Assembly (NCBI RefSeq): GCF_011074885.1
Contig: NC_054689.1
Location: 2,418,001-2,482,000, forward strand
DNA length: 64,000 nt
Reading direction: 5' to 3'
Origin: Brettanomyces bruxellensis
Lineage: Eukaryota; Ascomycota; Pichiomycetes; Pichiales; Pichiaceae
The notes under the pieces were generated by a model that had not been told where the DNA came from, ran no database searches, and saw nothing but the letters and a program-made list of their open reading frames with translations. Made by a program: the position numbers and the translations under genes. Positions within the stretch are counted from its first letter, which is position 1. Each line of letters opens with the position of its first letter. Positions 30,053 through 38,698 of the stretch are shown here, one piece after another.

Positions 30053-31804
30053 ATGCGATCTACTCCCGTGAAGAGAAGACGTGGAAGACCAAGCAAGCAT
30101 AGGGAAAATCGGGTTGGAGAATCAACCTTACCAATAGAAATCACAAGCCCACTAAATGCATCCAATAACTCTGCTGCTGTGGTCAGACAGGGTGTTTGTT
30201 CCAGTCCCGTGATGAAGTTAAAATCACCTAAGCGGAAAAGACGGACACAATCTAATTCCTCGTCGAATAACTCGTCCAAAGCCTCAACACCAAAGAATGC
30301 TAAAAGTGCCACGTTATCTTTTGGCCTGCCCCTCGTTTCGATAACTCAGGGTGCCCCTGCAAATTCTGCCGGCCAGCCGGCCCGCGAAACGGGAGCCCCG
30401 GTGTCCCCAACGCCAAATCCGCGCGGCACTTTACCCGGAGAAAAATTCGCGATCCCGCCACCAAAATTTATTCCCCAGGCAACTTTACTGCGCGGTGGCC
30501 CCGGTGGCCCCGGTGGTGCATCGGTGGCTACCACGGGTGCGTTGGACAGCTATTATAATAAAACACCCCAACGGTCCACGATAGTGTCATCTAGAAATAT
30601 TCGCTCTTCTCCATTATCTACAATGTCAGGCTCAGAAAGGTCGACTCCTCTAAGAACGTCTCCTGTCAAGTATCTTGCATCTTCTCCATTAAGAACATCT
30701 CCTCTGTCCAATTATGAAATTGCAAAGGCCAAAGCAAATGTGGTCCAGCTTGGAACCTCCGCTCTCACTTATGGCTCATTGCTAGAGCTTTCAGCTCCAT
30801 CTTTATCGGGCTTACCTTCACTTACTGTTCCCTCAGCTTTGAACGCACCACCACTTTCTTCCACTTCTACCTCAAACGTGAATCCGTCTCTACTTCAGTC
30901 TTCACCAATGGCTCACGTTTCTGCCAGGGAACATGCTCAAACTGCATCAAGTCCTCTTCAGAATACACGTAAAGTTCCATCAACTCCGAAGACAACAAAG
31001 TTTTCCGCCATACTTAACTCTTCACCTATGTATACCCACTGGTATTCACAGACTCCGGCTCAAACAACTCTCGTTTCATCTCCCGGAAGCACACTTCCGC
31101 AGATCGCTCAAAAAGAGCCGGCATACATCGGTGGTCTTCAAATAACGTCATCAAAATCGATTTCTGCCCCGGTTTTACCTTCGGACACGACCAAGAAAAC
31201 TCTTCGAAAAACACAGTCTATGCCGGAGCCGTCTGCACTTAAAAGAGATGGTAGAGACTTTCCAGTTCCAGTAGCCATTAAGAGAACTAAATTTTTGCCC
31301 GCCAACTTCAAGCTTTCCTTGAAGATAGACTCATTTGGACGTGCGAGTGTCGACTTTCAGCGCTTTAAGGCTTCGGCACCAAGTATGCAGCTGCAACCAC
31401 AACACGAAAATCAATCACAACTACAGCAACTACATCAGACACATCAGCAGCAGCAGCAACAGGGGCAACAAGGGCAACAACCACAACATGAATTACAAAA
31501 TACAGCCTATAAGAACACCACTCCAACTGTTACTGGCCTTAAGTATGGTGTTGATCCTTTCGTCAGCGGAATCTCATCGAATACTTTTGATTCTGTTCCC
31601 GCACCCCAGACACCTACAAAATCACCATATGATCCATCTCAACCTTCATACATGCCACGTGATATGGACCAGTTGATATTTACAAGTCCTGGTCCTCATG
31701 CCAGTGATTTGTGTGCTAAGGAGTCGGAACTCACTTCCGAAAACCTTAACCAGAAGTATGATGCCAGATTTGCTGTCCAGGCAATGCTTAAGCAATTATC
31801 TTAG
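30053..31804 (+). CDS. AT-hook-like, Ser/Thr/Pro-rich nuclear protein of unknown function
   Basis: Not recognised as a named family. The protein has 583 residues from the first ATG (30053); the upstream frame has no ATG. Residues 7-14 read KRRRGRPS, an AT-hook core that would bind the minor groove of AT-rich DNA. A second basic block, KSPKRKRR, follows near residue 60. Many SP and TP sites (SSPLRTSP, TPSK-like) suggest phosphorylation by cyclin-dependent or MAP kinases. A short conserved-looking core lies near residues 410-435 (PANFKLSLKIDSFGRASVDF). Gln-rich runs (HQQQQQQGQQGQQPQ) resemble an activation region. The end, ARFAVQAMLKQLS, may be helical. A GC-rich, Gly/Pro-coding patch at about 30345-30545 has a codon use unlike the rest. 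Probably a transcription regulator (inference). Confidence 0.7.
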   Translation: MRSTPVKRRRGRPSKHRENRVGESTLPIEITSPLNASNNSAAVVRQGVCSSPVMKLKSPKRKRRTQSNSSSNNSSKASTPKNAKSATLSFGLPLVSITQGAPANSAGQPARETGAPVSPTPNPRGTLPGEKFAIPPPKFIPQATLLRGGPGGPGGASVATTGALDSYYNKTPQRSTIVSSRNIRSSPLSTMSGSERSTPLRTSPVKYLASSPLRTSPLSNYEIAKAKANVVQLGTSALTYGSLLELSAPSLSGLPSLTVPSALNAPPLSSTSTSNVNPSLLQSSPMAHVSAREHAQTASSPLQNTRKVPSTPKTTKFSAILNSSPMYTHWYSQTPAQTTLVSSPGSTLPQIAQKEPAYIGGLQITSSKSISAPVLPSDTTKKTLRKTQSMPEPSALKRDGRDFPVPVAIKRTKFLPANFKLSLKIDSFGRASVDFQRFKASAPSMQLQPQHENQSQLQQLHQTHQQQQQQGQQGQQPQHELQNTAYKNTTPTVTGLKYGVDPFVSGISSNTFDSVPAPQTPTKSPYDPSQPSYMPRDMDQLIFTSPGPHASDLCAKESELTSENLNQKYDARFAVQAMLKQLS

Positions 31805-33312
31805 AGTGCATTCTGCCTTTTTTCTTTCGATAGTTTCGCTTTTGCGCCTGTCTCTGCCGGAAATACGCTACTTCGGGCTTTTTTTTTTAATACGGTGTCA
31901 TGAGATGCCTTGCTTCTATACTTTTAGGAAATTTATTTTTTGTCAATACAAACTGATTACGCATTCATTAAAGCACCGCCGTAGGATACAGTGCACATTC
32001 CAGATGCAGCAATAACAGCAGCAATAACACCACTTGATATAGAAAGATGAGTTAAGGAGGACCTCGGGAAAAAGCGACCGGAAAGTCATCTGGCGATTGA
32101 AAGTTTTATAAGAGTAGTCGTAAAAGCAGCCTTTTAAACGAAAACCGATCAAAAACAATTGAATTACTCGATGATCGATTGGGTCATGCTTACAAGTGGA
32201 GAAAAAATGATAGCGGTAAATAACAAACTTATCTAATCCATTTTGCATAAAGTACTGCACGTTACCATTTTCATGCGTGGATGAAAAAAAGGGACCATAC
32301 CCCTCTATACAAAACTATTCAAGTATTCCGGCAAAAATCGGCATAAACTAATACAAAGGGAAACAGTGGGATACCTTAAGTGGGGGTGAAAAATTATTAC
32401 TCTAATTTAAACTTTTGAATCATACTGAGAAAGCATACAAACTGAACGAACTTATGTCTTACCCCAAGAAACAAAAAAAAAATGCATACAGAAGAATGCA
32501 CCGGATAAAATGGCAAAAGTGGGGGGCGCATAGAATTGTATACAGCAGAATTCACATTGAAGAAAATCCAACTTCTCTCCTCACCCAAACGTAAAGAAAA
32601 AAAAAAGATCGAGGCATTGCTATGCTAAATGTGTTTCCAATACTGAATTTGAAGAGTCAAATTTTGTAAATTTTTTTTTGTTTTCTCATTCCATTTTGTC
32701 TTGCCGATTAATCGGTAGGGTCATCAGCCGCCCGTGACTAAAAGCGGGGAATCCATAAAAGGAGAAAATGATTAATTACGTCGGCTGGAAGCAGATGCCA
32801 ACAATGAATTCTTGCATAATAGAACAAATCGTCGTATTATTTGCTGTTTTTCCATCTATTGTCTTTTTGTGGTTGTTAACGCAGTAGAATAATCCAGGGT
32901 GTCATGGGTGAGTTGTACTTCCTCCCACTTGGCACATTTTTTATATAAACAAGGGTGATTTCTACACATTTCTTTCTCTTTGTGTTTGTATTGTTATTAT
33001 CAATAATGTTCAACTGTGGTTGATTCCGCTTCCTTTAATTTTCTCTCTGTTGAACTATACAACCACATTTGTTTCAAGTTATTTAAGTTAATTTAAATTA
33101 TATTGAATTCCGCTTTCTATCTTATACTTTCTTACACAACTCTTCTACCACTTTGGATGTCCAGTGGTCTATACGAAATCGCAAATTACAGCTATTAAAG
33201 GTTTATTAAGGTATTAAGAGATATACCAACGAATGCTACAGGCTATTTATTAGTACACAGGACAATTTTTTGACTCCACTATATCCCATTTATCACATAT
33301 TTACAATTAAAA
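31805..33312. other. Intergenic region between AT-hook gene and Reg-like gene
   Basis: 1.5 kb, AT-rich. A CAG/CAA-type triplet stretch near 32003-32027 is short. The longest frame (31943-32260, minus) is rich in Phe, Tyr and Cys and looks random. The promoter of the next gene probably lies in 32600-33312. Confidence 0.4.
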
Positions 33313-34164
33313 ATGCCGAGCGTCGAATACGATCAGTGCAAGCGCTCAAACTATTCGCTGAATCATCAATTTTTGGATACTGATTTCTTGGACAGTGCAT
33401 GTGCCAACGATTTCACAATTCTCCCTGCTATTTCTGATTCGGATGCACAATTACTTAATTTACGGATGCCGGAAGCTGTTGACTACTTGAGTTCCACATT
33501 AGAGAGTGAGCAGTACTTCAACTGTTGGAAGGCCATAACTAACAACCGATTTATGAAACCTTATGATCTGTCTAATATGAGGAACCTTCGAGATGCCAGC
33601 TACTTTGAACCAGTTGATGATGTCATGCTTTTAATGCCAAGCACATCAAGTCCAAGGCTTGAAAACGCATGTTGGAGGGCTTGGTACAAATCCTTCCGTC
33701 ACTTGAAAGAGCTGGATCCTGCCAAAATCAACTGGATGAAGATTAACGATGTTACTTCGTTGTATGGCCCAGTTGTTGATGGCAAATCTATTGGCAAGAG
33801 TGATGATATTCTTTCTAGTGATTCCCAATCTTGCATGTCTTGTGAATGTTCCAGTGACAACGAATCTACACATGAAGTCCAGGAATACAGTCCATTTGGA
33901 AGTGAAGAGGATGACTCTCTATTCGAGTTCTGTCAATACGATCTATCATCTCTAGAAATAACGCATTCAACTTCTTCAGTTGCCACCACGGTATCGTCAT
34001 CATTTGATCGGACGTATCCTAGATTGGAAAGAAAGGCCACAAAGTCTATTCTCAAGAAGAATACTCGTGGCTTTTTGTCTCGCTTTAAGCAGGACAAGCA
34101 GACGAAAACCCACAAAAGGATTTCCTTCTGTCCAACGGTCAAGGTCGGTGTATACACCAAATAA
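33313..34164 (+). CDS. Reg1/Reg2-like protein phosphatase 1 regulatory subunit (putative)
   Basis: A 283-residue protein starting at the first ATG. The central motif RLENACWRAWYKSFRHLKEL, followed by INWMKINDVTSLYGPV (about residues 115-155), resembles the Reg1/Reg2 core, which shares a region with the N-terminus of AreA-type GATA factors. The C-terminus (about 240-283) is basic (SILKKNTRGFLSRFK) and ends with KRISFCPTVKV. KRISF fits the RVxF docking rule for the Glc7/PP1 catalytic subunit. In yeast such subunits send PP1 to Snf1 in glucose repression. The acidic stretch between (SDDILSSDSQS to EEDDSLFEF) is probably disordered. There is no DNA-binding zinc finger. The Reg family assignment is from remembered motifs and is moderate. 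Confidence 0.6.
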   Translation: MPSVEYDQCKRSNYSLNHQFLDTDFLDSACANDFTILPAISDSDAQLLNLRMPEAVDYLSSTLESEQYFNCWKAITNNRFMKPYDLSNMRNLRDASYFEPVDDVMLLMPSTSSPRLENACWRAWYKSFRHLKELDPAKINWMKINDVTSLYGPVVDGKSIGKSDDILSSDSQSCMSCECSSDNESTHEVQEYSPFGSEEDDSLFEFCQYDLSSLEITHSTSSVATTVSSSFDRTYPRLERKATKSILKKNTRGFLSRFKQDKQTKTHKRISFCPTVKVGVYTK

Positions 34165-34635
34165 ACGTTTCTACACAATTCACTGTTTTCCTATGTTAAT
34201 GATTTATTTTAGAAGCTGGTCCTATTTCTGATTTTATCATTGCATTCGCTCATGTTTTTCTAGCTTTTTTTTCGTCGTTCTTGTTTCAGGCTTTCTCCTA
34301 TGCCTTTTCTACATCATCCATAGTTTCGTATTATGTTTCCTTTAGGTTTATTTTATTATCTTTTTGTTGTCACTGTTCTTGCTTTTCTATATCTTTTACG
34401 TTGTGTCATGAATTCTAACCATACTTTCAACTTTCAAACCATAGTGTAGTCAGGATATAAAGAAGATGTGATATCATCCGAAGTGTGTTATTAAGTAAAT
34501 TCAATTCGGGTGGGTTATACACCCTCAAATACAATTCTTCTACAAATTTGGCTACGTAGCTTGTTGCTCAAACTGCCGTTGTACATTATGCGAATAAATA
34601 GAAAAGTTTACCCGTTTGATTTTGAACTTTCAACT
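34165..34635. other. Convergent 3' intergenic region (Reg-like / SLD7)
   Basis: T-rich terminator region for both genes; nothing else seen. Confidence 0.5.
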
Positions 34636-35670
34636 TCAACGCTTCTCCGAAAAAGATTCACTAACTTTGCCAAAATTCCTTCGTTCGCCTTGTGATAAAA
34701 TGCTCACCATCGAAGTTACCACATCTCCTATTGCATCAAGTGAAGGAATGATCTTTTTCTTAAGTTCGGTACGAAATATAAACTTTGCAGAACGCGAAAT
34801 CAAAGCATATAATTCATCAAGCTCACTTTTCGAAAGACTCTTCGAAACACCTCTCATACGAAACTCACTGAGAATGCATCGATCAAGGAGATCAAAGAAT
34901 TGCTCATGAAAGTTAGTCTCTGTGTTCATACGCACAGAAGCATTTTCAGGATCAACTGAATCTTCACGTGACACAGATTGCTGTCTTGAAACGGATCTCT
35001 TCTTGAGATAATTGTCAAAGAACTTGTCTCTTTTCTTTGATACTGTATCCAGTTCAACAAACACACTTCTTGCTGATCGATTACTTGGCAAGGTGACCTG
35101 TCCACTTTCAGCAAGTGCTCTCACCCGATTCAACCTCAGTGCTATAGGAGTCTTGAAGTTTAACAAGCTGGCACAAATTGCCACATTCTTACTTAAACAG
35201 CCACTCTGATCATCTTTTATGTGTATGAGCTTGGGATAAATGGCCAGGCTGTAATCGCCATTGTTTGTGTCTTCGAAAATATCGGTTGGGTGTTTTGCGT
35301 CAAACAATAAAGTAAGAATTGTATTTGAAGAGAAACTAATATTCACTAATTTTCTAAAGAATTCCTCGGTATTTTCATTTTCTGTAAAACATCGATATTC
35401 GACCGATCTTGGGGATGACATATCAAAGAACCAAAACGGTACTTGTGCAAAATCCACCAGCTCAGTCAGCTTCATGTTCTTTTGAGCAACAAAACTTTCT
35501 AAAGCTGGTCTGAGACCATCATCAGAGCTGTTCTTATCACAATCATCATAACTTGAATAGAACCTCACATCCTCTAGATTAATCAAAAATGAAGAATCCC
35601 CTACAAGTTCTATATTCTGCGGAATATGGGGACTGTCAACCTCAAGCGTGCAGGTACCAATATATTTCAT
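34636..35670 (-). CDS. SLD7: Sld7, DNA replication initiation factor
   Basis: Sld7 binds and stabilises Sld3 and so helps load Cdc45 at replication origins. The ATG at 35670 gives 344 residues (S. cerevisiae 257); the frame is open to 35706 but without ATG. The N-terminal beta-rich Sld3-binding part contains LTELVDFAQVPFWFFDMSS and VEYRCFTENENTEEFFRKL (about 90-135). The C-terminal helical dimerisation part contains LDRCILSEFRMRGVSKSLS and LYALISRSAKFIFRTELKK (about 265-315). These blocks align in order with the budding-yeast protein. The middle (about 215-255) is a Ser/Arg-rich linker with SRQQS and SRED, longer than in Saccharomyces. Its divergent neighbour is the CK2 gene. Confidence 0.87.
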   Translation of the reverse strand: MKYIGTCTLEVDSPHIPQNIELVGDSSFLINLEDVRFYSSYDDCDKNSSDDGLRPALESFVAQKNMKLTELVDFAQVPFWFFDMSSPRSVEYRCFTENENTEEFFRKLVNISFSSNTILTLLFDAKHPTDIFEDTNNGDYSLAIYPKLIHIKDDQSGCLSKNVAICASLLNFKTPIALRLNRVRALAESGQVTLPSNRSARSVFVELDTVSKKRDKFFDNYLKKRSVSRQQSVSREDSVDPENASVRMNTETNFHEQFFDLLDRCILSEFRMRGVSKSLSKSELDELYALISRSAKFIFRTELKKKIIPSLDAIGDVVTSMVSILSQGERRNFGKVSESFSEKR

Positions 35671-36332
35671 CAAAGAAACATCAAAATTTGTGATTCGATC
35701 ATACAATAATCGTACTTTTCACAAAATATATAACACTCTGTTTCGAATAGTCTCAGCAGTTCGCTTTGCGTATGTATTACACCAAATGACGGTAAACTTA
35801 TGACTGAAGTGTATAAACTGCGCTACTTGGGTTTCACATGAGTTCTACCAACAAGCTACAAGGTGCACGGATGCAAAACATACAAAGTGAAGTAGTACAC
35901 TTTCCCGAATCTAAGACCTTGTGGTAATTACTGCACCCAAATTTTTTTTTTTCGCACTCCAGTTTTGATTCTATTTTATTTTTTTTCGTTTTTTCTATCC
36001 CCCCCACCTACCTCATAAATTTTTATTTTTTATCTTTTTTGAGAGCTCTCCTCGTACTTTACACGAACCGAGCAGGTTCTTTCTTTTTCTTTCCTTTAAC
36101 CGCCGCTTTTGTAGACGGAAAGATGCAAACATTTTAGAGCATACAAGTTATCAATTTAAAACTATTGAGTCAAGTGAGACACGCAGTTTGTTCTTGGCAT
36201 ACAATAAAAAGGATAACAAGTTTGTCAGAAAACTGGACGGGGTGAAAATAGAAGTCAAGTCATACGAGTCACAAAGTTGGAATAAGGAGTCAGTAAGATT
36301 GAATAAAGCATCATTAACAGGCTTCTTTACAG
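35671..36332. promoter_or_regulatory. Divergent promoter SLD7 / CKA
   Basis: A 660-bp bidirectional promoter. It has a long pyrimidine tract (about 35941-36055) with T12-type runs and a C7 run, likely a nucleosome-poor core. No MCB (ACGCGT) box was seen, although SLD7 is a replication gene. Confidence 0.5.
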
Positions 36333-37340
36333 ATGTCGAATCAGAATTTCAATAGCAAAGGCCACAAAATATACTCGGTCTCACGTGTGTACTCAAATGC
36401 AAACGAAATACGTCCTAGGGAATATTGGGATTACGAAAATTATGCAATTGAGTGGGGCAACATCAACAACTACGAGATCATCCAGAAGATAGGAAGAGGC
36501 AAGTACTCAGAGGTTTTCACAGGTGTAAATGTCTTAAATGATGGTGAGTGTGTTATTAAAGTGTTGAAACCGGTTAAAATCAAGAAAATACACCGCGAGA
36601 TTAAAATCCTCAAGAATCTAACAGGGGGACCAAATATCGTTCGATTATTTGATGTGGTGCGGGACTCCGCCTCAAAGATACCGGCGTTGGTGTTTGAGAA
36701 GGTGAACAATGTTGATTTCAGAGTGTTGTATTCGAAATTTACTATAGATGATATCAAGTTTTACTTCACTCAGCTTTTGAAGGCCCTAGATTATTCACAC
36801 TCTATGGGAATCATACACAGAGATGTCAAGCCACAGAATGTTATGATTGATCCAGAGCGTCGGCAGCTCAAGTTGATCGACTGGGGTTTGGCCGATTTCT
36901 ATCACCCAGGTACCGATTTCAATGTTAGAGTTGCATCGAGATACCATAAGGGTCCAGAACTTTTGGTCAATCTACGCCAGTATGATTATTCCTTGGATCT
37001 TTGGGCAGTTGGCGCAATGATAGCTGCTATTGTCTTTAAGAGGGAGCCATTTTTCAAAGGGAAGTCGAACAGTGATCAGCTTGTGAAAATAGCGAAGGTT
37101 TTAGGTACGGAGGACTTGATGAAGTACTTGCAAAAGTATAACCTTACTCTTTCGTCAGAGTACGATGACATACTAGGAGAGTATCCTCGTAAACCATGGT
37201 CGTCGTTTGTCAATGATGGTAACAGATACCTTAGCGGAAGTCCGTATGTGATTGATCTAATTGATCACCTACTAAGGTATGATCACCAGGAGCGTCTTAC
37301 AGCTAAAGAGGCTCTGAACCATCCATTCTTTAAGTCTTGA
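36333..37340 (+). CDS. CKA2: Casein kinase 2 catalytic subunit alpha (Cka2-like)
   Basis: The acidophilic Ser/Thr kinase CK2, active in growth, polarity and transcription. It has 335 residues, matching Cka2 (339) and lacking the extra insertion of S. cerevisiae Cka1, so Cka2-like is preferred. The glycine loop reads GRGKYSEVF, the ATP lysine sits in CVIKVLK, and the CK2-specific basic cluster is [13 protein letters not shown]. The catalytic loop is HRDVKPQN with Asp164. The metal motif is DWG (Asp183) instead of DFG, a CK2 hallmark. The activation segment reads [20 protein letters not shown]. The C-terminal lobe is complete ([13 protein letters not shown]). Confidence 0.96.
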   Translation: MSNQNFNSKGHKIYSVSRVYSNANEIRPREYWDYENYAIEWGNINNYEIIQKIGRGKYSEVFTGVNVLNDGECVIKVLKPVKIKKIHREIKILKNLTGGPNIVRLFDVVRDSASKIPALVFEKVNNVDFRVLYSKFTIDDIKFYFTQLLKALDYSHSMGIIHRDVKPQNVMIDPERRQLKLIDWGLADFYHPGTDFNVRVASRYHKGPELLVNLRQYDYSLDLWAVGAMIAAIVFKREPFFKGKSNSDQLVKIAKVLGTEDLMKYLQKYNLTLSSEYDDILGEYPRKPWSSFVNDGNRYLSGSPYVIDLIDHLLRYDHQERLTAKEALNHPFFKS

Positions 37341-38698
37341 ATATCATGTTTCGTGTGAATCTTCCTTCATATTTCTCCGTTTCTTTTCCGTTTTCTATAC
37401 ATTTGTGATTGTCGATGTGTATTCCTCCCATCATTTTTATTTTTTTATTTTTGTATACCTACTGTAGGGATTTATAGGCTTTTACGCTCGACACATATTC
37501 AGGAATACAATAACTAATAAGAAGATTTAGAGGAATGCTATTTGCAGAAGGTATTTATGATCAGTTGAAGTGGCAAACTTTTTGTCTATGGAAAGTGCTT
37601 TAATTCGCTTTCTAACGTAAAGGGACAGACGTCCAAGAGAAGAAAATAAAACAAAATATAAGACTCGATATTGGAATTACGTGGCGGGATATACATATAT
37701 ACATACACATAGAAGAACAAGTGGGACTAATGTCCTCGAGAAAGTACTAGAGGCTATTTAAGTCCCCAGGCAGATCGATGGCGAAAATGATCATTGGAAC
37801 AATAAACATGTAGTCTTACCGAATGATACTGAAAAAAGACGTTCAATGAGTTTCTTTTGAAATACCGCTTGGCATCCTCAAGAGTATCAATATATCGACT
37901 ATTTGGCATTAATCAATATGAAATTGTTTCGCGTTCGCGCCGGTATCAAATATGATTAACGTTGTCCCATTGTGTAGCAAGCTCGAGATTTCTCCCCAAA
38001 TAGGCACACTGCAGAACCCAGAGGTCGCAACCTGAATAAAGCCAAGCCATGCGAGAATAGAAAAATCCGATCTCGTGCATTATTTAGCATGGAACATCCA
38101 AATTTATTGTTGCTCATTCCGATTGTTTATCATGCTGAATTATGGTACTTCTCATTTTTTTTTGGGGAATGGTGTGAAACGCGGGAAAATCACGCTCTGA
38201 GTTATAGTCGGGGGCCTATTATTATTGTCTTCATTATGAGTTTACTTTTCAAATATACCAGCCTCTTTTCGGCTTACCGTGGGAACCTAAACGTGCTAGG
38301 TGAAACTTTTCAAGCTTAATTTACATGTGTTCTTGTATCATTCACAGAATTTATCAATAGAGTTGTCTAGACTACATTTCTACAAACACTTAGAGTATTT
38401 ATTCACTTAGAGTTACAGTCTATCATTTACCATCTTTGAGCTTTCATTAGACGCTACAAAGTAATTATAACTCGGATATAGATTGATATTAGAATATACG
38501 CCTTTGCATTTTTGGCTGCAGAATTTCCAAAAGAAAAGTACACGCTGAGCCATATTCACAATACGGAACGAATCCTTTTAAAGCGAATCATCCATATATT
38601 TCCTATTGTGTGGGGATGCTATTAAAATCTCCTTTTGCATACACTTAAAAACACAGGAGACAGTATTCATATTAAGAATTCGTGTGCGACTTGCAAAT
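37341..38698. other. CKA-alpha-actinin intergenic region
   Basis: 1.36 kb without a recognisable gene. A 76-codon frame at 38089-38319 has no family resemblance. In the last 93 bp the actinin frame is open but without ATG. Confidence 0.45.

Noticed and set aside
31943..32260. 105-codon minus-strand frame
   Set aside because: Cys/Phe/Tyr-rich peptide from low-complexity DNA, no homology signal.
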